A DNA stretch of 64,000 bases from Wenyingzhuangia fucanilytica. GTDB taxonomy: Bacteria; Bacteroidota; Bacteroidia; Flavobacteriales; Flavobacteriaceae. Of this stretch, positions 27,100 through 36,152 are shown one piece after another. The notes below the pieces were generated by a model that was given only the letters and a program-made list of their open reading frames with translations, was not told the DNA's origin and ran no database searches. Location of the stretch: contig NZ_CP014224.1 in assembly GCF_001697185.1 (NCBI RefSeq), positions 372,001 through 436,000 of the forward strand, read 5' to 3'. The position numbers were made by a program, and so were the translations under genes. Numbering within the stretch: the stretch's first letter is position 1; each line of letters begins with the position of its first letter.

Positions 27100-28002
27100 A
27101 TGTGGATTTACTTTGGTTTATTGGCAGCCTTATTTTTAAGTGTTAATGCTATATGCAGAAAAAGAAGTGTAAAGGGAAACGCACTTTTTCCTGTGCTATT
27201 CATTAGTAATGGAATTAGTACTTTGGTTATTGCACCTATTTTTATCGGTTCGTTTTTTTATCCAGAGTTATTACAAAAAGCAGGAATGTATATTTCTGAT
27301 ATTGCAATCCAAGATCATTTTTTTATAGGTATAAAGTCGTTGATTATGACTTGTTCTTGGGTGTTAACCTTTTACGCTTTAAAACATTTACCCATTACAA
27401 TTGTTGCTCCTATTAGAGCAGCGGGGCCTTTCTTTACTTTTTTAGGCGCAATCATTATATATAGAGAAAATCCTAGTTTGTTACAATGGATTGGTTTCTT
27501 TTTAATTGTAATTTCAATGTTAGCCTATTCACGAGTAGGGAAAAAAGAAGGGATTATTTTTAAAAATAACAAAGGAATATTTGCCATTGTTGGTGCAACT
27601 TTTTTGGGAGCTAGTAGTGGTTTGTATGATAAGTTTTTATTTCAATATCAACATTACGAAGTACTTACAGTACAATGGTGGTTTTTCTTTTATGTAACCC
27701 TTTTTATGTTTTTACTGGTTTACTTTGTTTATCTGCCTAGAAAAAAGGAAATGGGAGAATTTAAGTGGCATTGGTCTATTGCTGCCATAGGGGTTTTAAT
27801 GATTTTGGCTGATTACTTTTACTTTAGAGGATTACAAGATCCTGAGGTTTTAATTATGCTGATGTCTGCTTTAAAACGAAGTCAAATTTTGTTTACTGTT
27901 GTAATTGGAGGTTTTATATTTAAAGAAAAGAATAAAAAACTTAAACTAATTCCATTGTTAGGTGTAATGCTAGGAGTTTTGTGTTTAATGTATAGTGCTT
28001 AA
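27100..28002 (+). CDS. EamA-type (DMT superfamily) permease
   Basis: The 300-residue protein has ten predicted membrane segments in two EamA halves. The first ends with APIRAAGPFFTFLGAIIIYRENPSLLQWIGFFLI and the second with LKRSQILFTVVIGGFIFKEKNKKLKLIPLLGVMLG, the helix 3-4-5 pattern of drug/metabolite transporters. The substrate cannot be predicted. Its stop codon overlaps that of the convergent small permease gene. Confidence 0.82.
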   Translation: MWIYFGLLAALFLSVNAICRKRSVKGNALFPVLFISNGISTLVIAPIFIGSFFYPELLQKAGMYISDIAIQDHFFIGIKSLIMTCSWVLTFYALKHLPITIVAPIRAAGPFFTFLGAIIIYRENPSLLQWIGFFLIVISMLAYSRVGKKEGIIFKNNKGIFAIVGATFLGASSGLYDKFLFQYQHYEVLTVQWWFFFYVTLFMFLLVYFVYLPRKKEMGEFKWHWSIAAIGVLMILADYFYFRGLQDPEVLIMLMSALKRSQILFTVVIGGFIFKEKNKKLKLIPLLGVMLGVLCLMYSA

Positions 28003-28397
28003 ATAGACACTAAAATAACAGCAATTAAGCCTAGAATAATTCCAATCGTTTTTAACAAAGTTAATTTCTCTGCTAAAAAAATAACACCCAAAGCAATAGT
28101 TACTAATAAGGCCAAATTTCGGATAGGTACTACCGTACTTAATTTTCCGTTTTTTAAAGCTAAAAACCAACATACTTGAGCTAGTCCGCCTAGTACACCA
28201 CCAATCACTAAAAATTTAAGGTGTTTATAATCTAGTTTAGTTTTTTCAATAATTGCTAAAACCGCTAAAACAATCATGTGACTCATGATGAATATAGAGG
28301 CTCCTAAACCTGTTGAAAAAAATGGCGTTCCTTGTTTGTAAAAAAACACACAAGAACCAAAAAGAATCATAGCTAAAAAAGCGTAGACGATAGACAT
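27999..28397 (-). CDS. Small half-length EamA-like membrane protein
   Basis: The 132-residue protein has four to five hydrophobic segments and the EamA half pattern VVPIRNLALLVTIALGVIFLAEKLTLLKTIGIILGLIAVILV. It is a single repeat, so it would need to dimerise, as small multidrug-resistance-like proteins do. It sits 10 bases downstream of mgtE on the same strand and ends in a four-base convergent overlap with the full-length EamA permease. Confidence 0.72.
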   Translation of the reverse strand: MSIVYAFLAMILFGSCVFFYKQGTPFFSTGLGASIFIMSHMIVLAVLAIIEKTKLDYKHLKFLVIGGVLGGLAQVCWFLALKNGKLSTVVPIRNLALLVTIALGVIFLAEKLTLLKTIGIILGLIAVILVSI

Positions 28398-28407
28398 AAG
28401 GTTTTAT

Positions 28408-29760
28408 TTATATGGGTAATATTATTTTGGCAATGGTGAAATAAATAAAAATCCCTAAGATATCATTACTAGTGGTAATAAAAGGCCCAGTTGCTAAGGC
28501 AGGATCAATACCTCTTTTATCTAAAATTAAAGGCACAAAAGTTCCTATCAAAGCGGCCATAATAATAACAACAATTAATGAGGAAGCAATAGTGATGCTT
28601 AATAATATATCAGAGTCTTGAATAAATCCGTAAGCAATTACCAAACAACCCAATACGGTACCATTAATAAGACTTAATCCTATTTCTTTAAATAAACGAT
28701 TCCATAAACTTCCTTTAATATTGTCATTAGCCAAACCTTGTACAATAATAGCAGAAGATTGTACTCCTACATTTCCACCTACAGCAGCAATTAAAGGAGT
28801 AAAAAAGAATAATTCGGAATAGTCTCTTAATAAGTGACTATCAAAACTCCCCATAATGGCAGCAGCACATAAACTTCCAAATAAACCTAAAATTAACCAA
28901 GGTAACCTAGCTTTGGTAAGTTCTAAAATACTAGCATCTGCTTCTACATCATCTGTTAAACCAGAAGCTAATTGGTAATCTTTTTCTGCTTCATCTTTAA
29001 TTAAATCAATAATATCATCAACAGAAATTTGTCCAACCAATCTTCCCATTTCATCAACAACAGCAACCACAACAAGGTCGTATTTTTGCATAATTCTTGC
29101 TACCTGATCTCCTTTTTCATTGGCTTTTACAGAAGTGATAGAAGGACTGTAAACATCTTTTACTGGTGTTTTTGTAGAAGTTGTTAGTAAACTTTTTAAA
29201 GAAAGTCTTCCTTTTAAAACATCGTCGTCATCTACAACATATACGGTGTAAACTTTTTCAATGTCTTCGGCTTGCAATCGCATTTCTTTAATACTTTGCA
29301 TACAAGTCCAGTTCTCTTTTACCTTTATAAGTTCTTTCCCCATTAACCCCCCAGCAGTATCCTCATCATAACGTAAAAGGTCTACAATATCTTTGGCGTG
29401 TTCAATATCTTCTATTTGAGAAATTACCTCATGCATTTGTTGATCCGAAAGTTCAGAAATCATATCTGCGGCATCGTCAGATTCTAATTCATTTACTTCG
29501 TTAGCAATTTCTTGAGAAGACATTCCTTTTAAAATCTCTTCACGAACATCTTCATCTAACTCAACAATAGCATCCGATGTTTTATCAGTATCAACAATTT
29601 TAATGATAGCAATAGCTAATTCGGGCTCTATTTCTTCAAATAGTTCCGCTAAATCGGCGTAGTGTACATCTTTAAAAACTTCTACAATCTGTTCTGTATT
29701 GTTTTCGGCAATAAGTTCAGTTAAGAAGTTGATAAATTCTTTATTGATTTGAAATTCCAT
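28408..29760 (-). CDS. mgtE: Magnesium transporter MgtE
   Basis: The 450-residue protein has the three-part MgtE structure: an N-terminal superhelical domain rich in acidic residues (about 10-130), a pair of CBS domains (about 135-255), and a C-terminal five-helix channel with the family signature [19 protein letters not shown]. It gates Mg2+ entry in response to cytosolic Mg2+. Its start lies within the end of rsmA (20-base overlap), so the two share a transcript. Confidence 0.95.
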   Translation of the reverse strand: MEFQINKEFINFLTELIAENNTEQIVEVFKDVHYADLAELFEEIEPELAIAIIKIVDTDKTSDAIVELDEDVREEILKGMSSQEIANEVNELESDDAADMISELSDQQMHEVISQIEDIEHAKDIVDLLRYDEDTAGGLMGKELIKVKENWTCMQSIKEMRLQAEDIEKVYTVYVVDDDDVLKGRLSLKSLLTTSTKTPVKDVYSPSITSVKANEKGDQVARIMQKYDLVVVAVVDEMGRLVGQISVDDIIDLIKDEAEKDYQLASGLTDDVEADASILELTKARLPWLILGLFGSLCAAAIMGSFDSHLLRDYSELFFFTPLIAAVGGNVGVQSSAIIVQGLANDNIKGSLWNRLFKEIGLSLINGTVLGCLVIAYGFIQDSDILLSITIASSLIVVIIMAALIGTFVPLILDKRGIDPALATGPFITTSNDILGIFIYFTIAKIILPI

Positions 29761-30526
29761 CTTTTTCTATTAATGCAGTTAATTCAATAAACCCTTCTAC
29801 AGAAACTTGTTCGGGTCTTTTATTAAATATGTCTTGAGCTCTTAACTCATCAGAAAGATTTAGACTTTTTAGACTACTACGCATCATTTTTCTACGTTGA
29901 CCAAAAGCTGTTTTAACCACTTGTTTAAACAATTTATCAGAAACGGGTAAAAACAAATCTTTTTTACGTTTCATAATCATCACTCCAGAATCTACTTTTG
30001 GAGGAGGATTAAAAACTGTTGGAGGTACGGTAAATAAATATTCTGTATCGTAATAGGCTTGAGTTAACACAGAAATAATTCCATAGGTTTTACTACCTGG
30101 AGCAGCACAAATTCTTTGAGCAACTTCCTTTTGAAACATTCCTCCAAACTCAGGTATTAAAGCTCTAAAATCAATAGTTCTAAAAACAATTTGACTAGAA
30201 ATATTATAAGGAAAGTTTCCTATAATAGCAAATTGTTGATCTTTAAAAACATCGTTTAAATCAATTTTTAAAAAATCTTTTCCATAAATTCTAGGTCCTA
30301 AATGTAGATAATGCGCCTGTAAATATTCTACAGATTCATCATCTATTTCTATAACATGAGTAGTATATTTTTTTTGTAATAGGTACTTGGTCATCATTCC
30401 CATACCGGGCCCTATTTCTAAGACATTTTCGTAACCTTTTTCTGATAAAATATCAGCAATTTGCTCGGCAATACTCTCATCTGTTAAAAAGTGTTGACCT
30501 AAATGTTTTTTTGCTCTTACTGACAT
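29741..30526 (-). CDS. rsmA: 16S rRNA dimethyladenosine transferase RsmA (KsgA)
   Basis: The start was placed at 30526 because the protein then begins [16 protein letters not shown], the conserved beginning of the family. An upstream in-frame ATG at 30571 adds 15 atypical residues and overlaps the preceding small gene. The SAM-binding [11 protein letters not shown] and the catalytic NFPYNIS (a variant of NLPY) are present. It dimethylates the two adjacent adenines near the 3' end of 16S rRNA in 30S assembly. It overlaps mgtE by 20 bases. Confidence 0.95.
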   Translation of the reverse strand: MSVRAKKHLGQHFLTDESIAEQIADILSEKGYENVLEIGPGMGMMTKYLLQKKYTTHVIEIDDESVEYLQAHYLHLGPRIYGKDFLKIDLNDVFKDQQFAIIGNFPYNISSQIVFRTIDFRALIPEFGGMFQKEVAQRICAAPGSKTYGIISVLTQAYYDTEYLFTVPPTVFNPPPKVDSGVMIMKRKKDLFLPVSDKLFKQVVKTAFGQRRKMMRSSLKSLNLSDELRAQDIFNKRPEQVSVEGFIELTALIEKDGISNQ

Positions 30527-30527
30527 G

Positions 30528-30743
30528 TTATATGTTTTTTTTATAGTACCTAAAAATAATAAAGGCAACAATGGCTACTAAAATATATGGGATAATCATT
30601 AAAGTTACAATTCCATCATTTAGTCCTTTTGCATAAGAACTATCACCACTCTCAACCACTGCTTTACACATAGCACATTGGCTATAGTTAGCTACGGATG
30701 ATAAGCAGAGTGCTAAAAATAATATGAATTGTAATTTTTTCAT
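30528..30743 (-). CDS. Small membrane protein with CxxC motif, unknown function
   Basis: The 71-residue protein starts at the ATG at 30743, giving a normal signal peptide ([21 protein letters not shown]). After cleavage a short CAMCKAVVE motif follows, then a C-terminal transmembrane helix ([20 protein letters not shown]) and a lysine-rich tail. The CxxC close to the new N-terminus could bind metal or haem or exchange disulfides outside the membrane. Its neighbours are the cytochrome oxidase assembly genes upstream and rsmA downstream, so a role in oxidase maturation is possible but unproven. Confidence 0.65.
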   Translation of the reverse strand: MKKLQFILFLALCLSSVANYSQCAMCKAVVESGDSSYAKGLNDGIVTLMIIPYILVAIVAFIIFRYYKKNI

Positions 30744-30827
30744 TTTTTTCGTTTTCCGAAGATCAACAATCAAACATCGTTTTTCGACTATATGGGCTAC
30801 TTATTGTAAATTGTTTACTGTTAATTG

Positions 30828-31355
30828 CTAGCTAACAATATAATAAGGGTTTATCATAATATAAACAATCACTCCTGTAACAGCAACATACAACCAAATA
30901 GGAAAAGTGTATTTGGCTATTTTTCTGTGTTTTTCTATATCGTTATTAATTCCTCTTACAAAGGTAGTTAGTACTAATGGAATGACAGCGATAGATAAAA
31001 TAATATGAGAAATTAAAATAAAAAAGTAAACAGTTCTGATAGCTCCTGTTCCTTTAAATTCAGTTGAATCACTAGTCATATGATATAAAACATACATGAC
31101 TAAAAACAAGGCTGAACAAACCATAGCGGTTTTAATTAAAAACTCATGTCTTTTGATGTTTCCGTTTTTTACAGCTATTACAGCAGCTACTAATAAAATA
31201 GCTGTAATACCATTAATAGTTGCATAAATAGGAGGTAAGAAAATAGGTAAGGTGACGTCTATTTTTACCCCAAATAAAATAGCAACTGCTAGTGGAATGG
31301 CAATTGAAAGTAAGGTGATTAATTTTTTATAATTGTTTGTTTTCATACTATTCAT
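30828..31355 (-). CDS. DUF420 membrane protein, cytochrome oxidase associated
   Basis: The 175-residue protein has five membrane segments and the DUF420 pattern INGITAILLVAAVIAVKNGNIKRHEFLIKTAM with conserved His residues (KRHEF, YHMTS, ISHI, EKHR). DUF420 proteins, such as CtaM of Firmicutes, are needed for haem-copper oxidase assembly. It overlaps SCO1 by eight bases at the end of the oxidase block, which supports that role. Confidence 0.8.
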   Translation of the reverse strand: MNSMKTNNYKKLITLLSIAIPLAVAILFGVKIDVTLPIFLPPIYATINGITAILLVAAVIAVKNGNIKRHEFLIKTAMVCSALFLVMYVLYHMTSDSTEFKGTGAIRTVYFFILISHIILSIAVIPLVLTTFVRGINNDIEKHRKIAKYTFPIWLYVAVTGVIVYIMINPYYIVS

Positions 31356-32043
31356 TTAATAATAAATCTATGTCTTCTTTTAATAGTTCTACTTCTTCGG
31401 TTTCTGTTCCTTGATAGAAAATTTTAGGATTTCCAAACTTATCAGTTCTAGATCTTAAATATCCATTTCTGTCTACCAAAGCAAAATAACCTTGATGTTC
31501 AAAACCTCCTGCAACCTCCGGATTTATACCAGCAAAAATATTTAAACCTTTATTAGCCATTTCGTAAATAGCCTCTCTATCTCCTGTTAAAAAGTGCCAG
31601 TTTAAACTAGTTACGCCATAACTTTCTGCGTATTCTTTTAGTTTTAATGGAGTATCAACACTTGGGTTAATGGTAAATGATGCAATTCCAAAATCATCTC
31701 TTTCTCCAAACTCTTCTTCTAAAAGCAACATGTTTCTATTCATAATAGGGCAGATAGAAGGACAGGTAGTAAAAAAGAATTCGGCAACAAAAACTTTATT
31801 GCTGTAGTCTATATTAGAAATAATTTGGTTGTTTTGATCTGTAAAGGTAAACTCGGGCATTTTTCTAGCCTCGTTATTAATTACTAAATAACTTAATCCA
31901 CTTGCATCTGGCAAGTTATTTGGTTTTATATTTTTTAAACTAGTGCTTTTGGTGTTAGCGTGATATTTAAAATTTCTAGCTACATAAGTTCCAAATAGCA
32001 AAACAATAAAAGCGATTCCGATGTATGAATATTTATTTTTCAT
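31348..32043 (-). CDS. SCO1/SenC family copper chaperone
   Basis: The 231-residue protein has an N-terminal membrane anchor and a thioredoxin fold carrying the copper-binding FFTTCPSICPIMNRN (CxxxC). The distal His lies in FEHQGYFALVD. SCO proteins deliver copper to the CuA site of cytochrome oxidase subunit II. It lies between a thioredoxin-like gene and DUF420, each overlapping by 8-11 bases. Confidence 0.92.
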   Translation of the reverse strand: MKNKYSYIGIAFIVLLFGTYVARNFKYHANTKSTSLKNIKPNNLPDASGLSYLVINNEARKMPEFTFTDQNNQIISNIDYSNKVFVAEFFFTTCPSICPIMNRNMLLLEEEFGERDDFGIASFTINPSVDTPLKLKEYAESYGVTSLNWHFLTGDREAIYEMANKGLNIFAGINPEVAGGFEHQGYFALVDRNGYLRSRTDKFGNPKIFYQGTETEEVELLKEDIDLLLNE

Positions 32044-32686
32044 CTTTTCCTAATCTTTCTTTTCTTGAGGTGGTAGATACTTCTTGCTCGTAAAACACGT
32101 TTTCGGTATCGGTTAATAGTTTGTTTTTTAAATCGTTTACAGATGATAAGTCGTAAGCAAATACGTCTTCACCAATTTTATCATCATCCGTTCTTCCTCG
32201 TTGATTGTTGTTTTTATCTATAATAAAAGCTTTGTTAGAGGATAGTGATGCGTCTAAATCATTAATAGTTTTTAATGATTGATAAATCTTTAAAGTTTCT
32301 AAAGAATCTAAGTGAATAAATTTCCACTTGTAAAATTTATCACCAGCTGTTTTAGATAGTTTTTCTTTAATACTAATAATTTCAGGATTGTTTTTATTTG
32401 TGTAAAAAGAAATCATCTGAAACTTTTTATACTTATCTAATTTTTTAAAAACAACCTCGTTTAAATTAAACAATTGTGTCTCTTTTAAATTAGGATGTTT
32501 TCCCAAGAAAGTAATCACATTAATATTGTCTTTAAAAGAGATAGTATCTTTTTTAAAAGTGGCTACATCTATAATATTTTCTTTAAAGATTTCGCAAGGC
32601 TTAAAGTTTACATCTCCTAAGGATAAAAAAATAAAGAACCCTAATGGACCTATAAATAATAAGATTAAAATGATTTTTTTCTTCAT
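32033..32686 (-). CDS. Membrane-anchored thioredoxin-fold-like protein of the oxidase cluster
   Basis: The 217-residue protein (ATG at 32686) has one N-terminal membrane anchor (KKIILILLFIGPLGFFIFLSLGD). A soluble domain follows with NVITFLGKHPNLKETQLFNLNEVVFKKLDKYKKF, which resembles the SCO/thioredoxin strand-helix pattern. No CxxC or CxxxC is visible; the only clear Cys is in KPCEIF. It may therefore be a SCO-like protein that has lost its metal site. It overlaps SCO1 by 11 bases. The family is not recognised with certainty. Confidence 0.6.
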   Translation of the reverse strand: MKKKIILILLFIGPLGFFIFLSLGDVNFKPCEIFKENIIDVATFKKDTISFKDNINVITFLGKHPNLKETQLFNLNEVVFKKLDKYKKFQMISFYTNKNNPEIISIKEKLSKTAGDKFYKWKFIHLDSLETLKIYQSLKTINDLDASLSSNKAFIIDKNNNQRGRTDDDKIGEDVFAYDLSSVNDLKNKLLTDTENVFYEQEVSTTSRKERLGKDEK

Positions 32687-32758
32687 AATCACTGATAATT
32701 AAGTACTAAAAAAGGCGGAATAAATCCACCTTTTTATATAAGTTATAATTCAAAAGAA

Positions 32759-33103
32759 TTAGTATTTCCAGTTAATGTAAGGTGCCATTACATCGTGTAT
32801 ATAACCCCCTTCAATTAATAATAATGTTACTAAATAAGGAATTAAAATAATTAATGGTAATATGATTGAATTAACAAAGTTTTTACGTTCGTGATTCATG
32901 TGCATAAAGTACCACATAATTCCAGCTGCTTTAACCAAAGTTAAAATGATGAAAATCCAGTTTAATAAAGAAGTTCCTAAAAAGTTGGTAAAGTGTAAGC
33001 TATGAGGTTTGATAATACCTAAGATTACTTCAACAATAGTTACTAATGATAAGAATCCGAATACTTGCCAGATTAACTTAGTGTTTGATTCGTGTTGTCC
33101 CAT
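32759..33103 (-). CDS. Cytochrome c oxidase subunit IV (caa3 type)
   Basis: The 114-residue protein has three membrane segments and the subunit IV pattern TLVKAAGIMWYFMHMNHERKNF. It is an accessory subunit of the aa3/caa3 haem-copper oxidase. It follows the subunit III genes in the usual flavobacterial order. Subunits I and II are not in this window. Confidence 0.85.
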   Translation of the reverse strand: MGQHESNTKLIWQVFGFLSLVTIVEVILGIIKPHSLHFTNFLGTSLLNWIFIILTLVKAAGIMWYFMHMNHERKNFVNSIILPLIILIPYLVTLLLIEGGYIHDVMAPYINWKY

Positions 33104-33136
33104 AATATATGATGTGAATGCTATCGTTTTTAAAAA

Positions 33137-34111
33137 TTATACTAAGTAGAAGAATGTAAATACAAATACCCACACTAAATCTACAAAGTGCCAGTACAAT
33201 CCTACTTTTTCTACCATCTCGTAGTGTCCTCTTTTTTCGTAAGTTCCTAACAATACGTTAGCAAAAATAATAATATTTAAGACAATACCAGAACAAACGT
33301 GGAAACCGTGGAAACCAGTAATAAAGAAAAAGAAATCTGCAAATTGGCTAGAACCATATTCGTTTACTTCTAAGTTAGCTCCTTCTACAACTCTTGCCGA
33401 TTGCTCTAAGTATTTTAAAGCTTCTGCTTTATTAAGGATAACTATTTTTTGTTTAGTTTCTGGGTTTATTTTTTCTAAACGGATTCCAATTTCTGGATTG
33501 TGTTTAAAAGATTCAATAATTCCTTCGGTAGTATATTCTGATGTAGTTGCTCCTTTTTCATTCCACAATCCGTTGTTACGAGTGTGTTGAACAATAGGAT
33601 TGTTTTTCTCAGCAAAATCAGCTAAAGCAATTTGTTTTCCTTCTTGGTTAACAAACTGTATGATTTTTCCATCTTTTAATTGAACAGCTCCAAATTCACC
33701 GTTGATAAAGTTTTTCCATTCCCAAGCTTGAGAACCAACGAAAACAAGACCTCCAATAATGGTTAAGAACATGTAAAGAATTACCTTATTACGTTTCATT
33801 TGGTGACCTGCATCTACAGCCAATACCATGGTAACAGATGAAAAGATTAATATAAAGGTCATTAATGCAACATAGTACATTGGGTAAGTTCCGTGGATTC
33901 CTGGAAAGTGAGTAAATACTTCATCTGCAATTGGCCATACATCGATGAATTTAAAACGAGTAAGTCCGTAAGCGGCTAAAAATCCTGCAAAAGTTAAGGC
34001 ATCTGATAAGATGAAAAACCACATCATCATTTTACCATAACTTGCACCTAATGGTCTAGTAGCTCCACCTTCCCATACATTTGTGTTCTGATCAGCAGTT
34101 GTTGCTTTCAT
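33137..34111 (-). CDS. Cytochrome c oxidase subunit III, long form with insertion
   Basis: The 324-residue protein has the heme-copper oxidase subunit III fold, with WFFILSDALTFAGFLAAYG at the start and FFFFITGFHGFHVCSGIVLN near the end. Between them, about residues 135-245 form a hydrophilic insertion with no membrane segments. This larger periplasmic or cytosolic loop is also seen in other Bacteroidetes, as far as I recall. It follows a second, shorter subunit III gene on the same strand. Confidence 0.88.
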   Translation of the reverse strand: MKATTADQNTNVWEGGATRPLGASYGKMMMWFFILSDALTFAGFLAAYGLTRFKFIDVWPIADEVFTHFPGIHGTYPMYYVALMTFILIFSSVTMVLAVDAGHQMKRNKVILYMFLTIIGGLVFVGSQAWEWKNFINGEFGAVQLKDGKIIQFVNQEGKQIALADFAEKNNPIVQHTRNNGLWNEKGATTSEYTTEGIIESFKHNPEIGIRLEKINPETKQKIVILNKAEALKYLEQSARVVEGANLEVNEYGSSQFADFFFFITGFHGFHVCSGIVLNIIIFANVLLGTYEKRGHYEMVEKVGLYWHFVDLVWVFVFTFFYLV

Positions 34112-34172
34112 AAGTGTTATAATTGATTGTTTTGTTCTGTTTTGTTCAAAAAGGCAAATTTATAAATTTACA

Positions 34173-34760
34173 TTAAGTATTAAAATAAAAGAAGCAAAAT
34201 AGTATTATCCATAGTAAATCTAAAAAGTGCCAAAAAATACTTCCTAATTCAAAACCTAATGTATTGCCATTGTTGTATTTACCTAATAATTGTCTAATTG
34301 TCATAACCACTAAAACAATTAAAGCGGCAAATATATGCAACAAATGTGTAAATACAATAACCATTAACATGGATGATGAGATCAAACTTTTAGGTCCAGT
34401 AAAAAATAAACCGTATTGTTTAAGCTCCGAAAAACTATTTACTTGTGATAATACAAATCCAATTCCTAAAAGTAGGGTAATTACTAACAATATTGATGAA
34501 ATATTGCTTTTTTGTTTTTTAACAGCAATTAATGCTGCATGCATTGTTAAACTACTTACTAAAATTAATATAGTACTTGTAACTAACGAAGTAGGTAACT
34601 CAAAACTAACCCAATCTTCGCGATTACTACTAATTACATAAGCACTTACCAAACCAGCAAACATCATGGTCATACTTACCATAGAAATCCACAACATTGG
34701 TTTTGCTGTTTTTCTTCTAGCTACATTTAATTCTTGATCTAAAGTCATTTTGTTTTCCAT
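34173..34760 (-). CDS. Cytochrome c oxidase subunit III, short paralogue
   Basis: The 195-residue protein has five membrane segments and the subunit III end FELGSIFWHFLDLLWIILFCFFYF. It lacks the insertion of the next gene. Two adjacent subunit III-type genes of different length are normal in flavobacterial oxidase clusters. It starts one base before ctaB ends. Confidence 0.85.
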   Translation of the reverse strand: MENKMTLDQELNVARRKTAKPMLWISMVSMTMMFAGLVSAYVISSNREDWVSFELPTSLVTSTILILVSSLTMHAALIAVKKQKSNISSILLVITLLLGIGFVLSQVNSFSELKQYGLFFTGPKSLISSSMLMVIVFTHLLHIFAALIVLVVMTIRQLLGKYNNGNTLGFELGSIFWHFLDLLWIILFCFFYFNT

Positions 34761-34761
34761 T

Positions 34762-35661
34762 TTAGTGGAGAAATTTATCTATGATATATATAATTTGAAT
34801 GGCTGTAATATAAAATACACTAGCCAACATTAACTTTTTTGCTGTTTGTTTACTTAAATCCTTATAAAGTTGTACCCCGTAATAAAAAATAATAGCACCA
34901 CTCATAAAAATAACAATGGCAGTTATAGGATAAATGTAAAACACACCTGTTAGTTTAAATACAGGAATAATAGACACAAATATTAAAAGTACTGTATATA
35001 ATAGTATTTGTATAACTGTTTTTCTATCTCTTTTACCAGTTGGTAATAAGTTGTATCCGGCTTTTAAATATTCATCATGTCCTAACCAACCAATTGCCCA
35101 AAAGTGAGGGAATTGCCAAAAGAATTGAATCATAAAAAAGATACCAGCTTCAATCCCAAATCTATCCGTAGCGGCTACCCATCCTAGCATAAAAGGTATT
35201 GCACCAGGAAAAGCACCTACAAATACAGCAAGTGGAGTTACTCCTTTTAAAGGGGTGTAAGCACAAGTGTATAAAAATATAGATACCGCTCCAAGTAGGG
35301 CGCTTTTTTCATTAATAGTATAAAGAATAAATAATCCTAATATGGTAAAAACAATAGCGATAACCATTGCGGTATTGGTATTATATCTACCTGTTGGCAA
35401 AGGTCTATTCATTGTTCTTTGCATCAATTTATCGGCATCTATCTCAATAATCTGATTAAAGGCATTAGAAGCTCCTACCATTAAGTAACCTCCAATAGCT
35501 AATAATGATACTATTGTGTAGTCGATGGTGTCTGCTGCAAGTAAATAACCAGCTATTGCCGAAAATACGACACTTAGTGAAAGTCCAAATTTGGTAAGTT
35601 GTTTAAAGTCGCTTAAAAAGGTGCCTTTATTAATTACCAGTGTTTTATCTTTATTTGGCAT
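34762..35661 (-). CDS. ctaB: Protoheme IX farnesyltransferase (heme O synthase)
   Basis: The 299-residue UbiA-family membrane protein has the prenyl-diphosphate binding NAFNQIIEIDADKLMQRTMNRPLPTGR and the second motif GWLGHDEYLKAGYNLLPTGKRDRKT. It converts heme B to heme O for the oxidase encoded by the following genes. A minus-strand TATCTTTG at 35689-35696 gives a promoter about 25 bases upstream, so this is the first gene of the oxidase block. Confidence 0.95.
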   Translation of the reverse strand: MPNKDKTLVINKGTFLSDFKQLTKFGLSLSVVFSAIAGYLLAADTIDYTIVSLLAIGGYLMVGASNAFNQIIEIDADKLMQRTMNRPLPTGRYNTNTAMVIAIVFTILGLFILYTINEKSALLGAVSIFLYTCAYTPLKGVTPLAVFVGAFPGAIPFMLGWVAATDRFGIEAGIFFMIQFFWQFPHFWAIGWLGHDEYLKAGYNLLPTGKRDRKTVIQILLYTVLLIFVSIIPVFKLTGVFYIYPITAIVIFMSGAIIFYYGVQLYKDLSKQTAKKLMLASVFYITAIQIIYIIDKFLH

Positions 35662-35801
35662 TGGGTTTTTGTACTTCTAAAATTTGTGCAAAGATAGAGA
35701 TATTATTTTCTTAGGAATTGAACTTCTAGATTTTATTATACCTAAGTTTTAATAGTTATTTATACGGATGAAAAAAAAATAAAAAAAAAGCACTTTTATT
35801 T

Positions 35802-35831
35802 TTTGGTGAACAGAAATATCTCTTATATTTG
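35802..35831 (+). promoter_or_regulatory. Promoter of the tandem tRNA-Leu genes
   Basis: TTTG at 35802-35805 and TATATTTG at 35824-35831 are 18 bases apart, close to the Bacteroidetes consensus. The first tRNA starts 77 bases downstream. Confidence 0.65.
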
Positions 35832-35907
35832 CACTCGCATTTAAAGAAATGCATACGTTCAAAATAACATTGTATTAAACATACCAAATATTTAGTGTAA
35901 ACTAAAT

Positions 35908-35993
35908 GCTCAAGTGGTGGAATTGGTAGACACGCTGGACTTAAAATCCAGTGGGCAGAAATGCCCGTATGGGTTCAAGTCCCATCTTGAGTA
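35908..35993 (+). tRNA. tRNA-Leu (anticodon UAA), copy 1
   Basis: The 86-base sequence folds as a class II tRNA: acceptor GCTCAAG pairs with CTTGAGT (first pair G-U), D-arm AATTGGTAGAC, anticodon loop CTTAAAA (UAA), long variable arm TGGGCAGAAATGCCC, and T-arm ATGGGTTCAAGTCCCAT. CCA is not encoded. Confidence 0.97.
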
Positions 35994-36021
35994 CAAAGTT
36001 TTAAAGAATAGGTTTACACAC

Positions 36022-36107
36022 GCTCAAGTGGTGGAATTGGTAGACACGCTGGACTTAAAATCCAGTGGGCAGAAATGCCCGTATGGGTTCAAGTCCCATC
36101 TTGAGTA
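36022..36107 (+). tRNA. tRNA-Leu (anticodon UAA), copy 2
   Basis: This copy is identical to copy 1 over its full length and lies 28 bases downstream. The shared transcript ends at the hairpin starting at 36111. Confidence 0.97.
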
Positions 36108-36110
36108 CGA

Positions 36111-36147
36111 AAGGGAACAAATCTAATGATTTGTTCCCTTTTTTTTA
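36111..36147 (+). terminator. Terminator of the tRNA-Leu pair
   Basis: AAGGGAACAAATC and GATTTGTTCCCTT surround a four-base loop and are followed by a T run. Confidence 0.9.
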
Positions 36148-36152
36148 TGTCC

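Noticed and set aside
35914-36126. Plus-strand open frame of 70 codons over the tRNA-Leu pair
   Set aside because: It reads the two identical tRNA genes and shows a repeated peptide only because the tRNAs are repeated.
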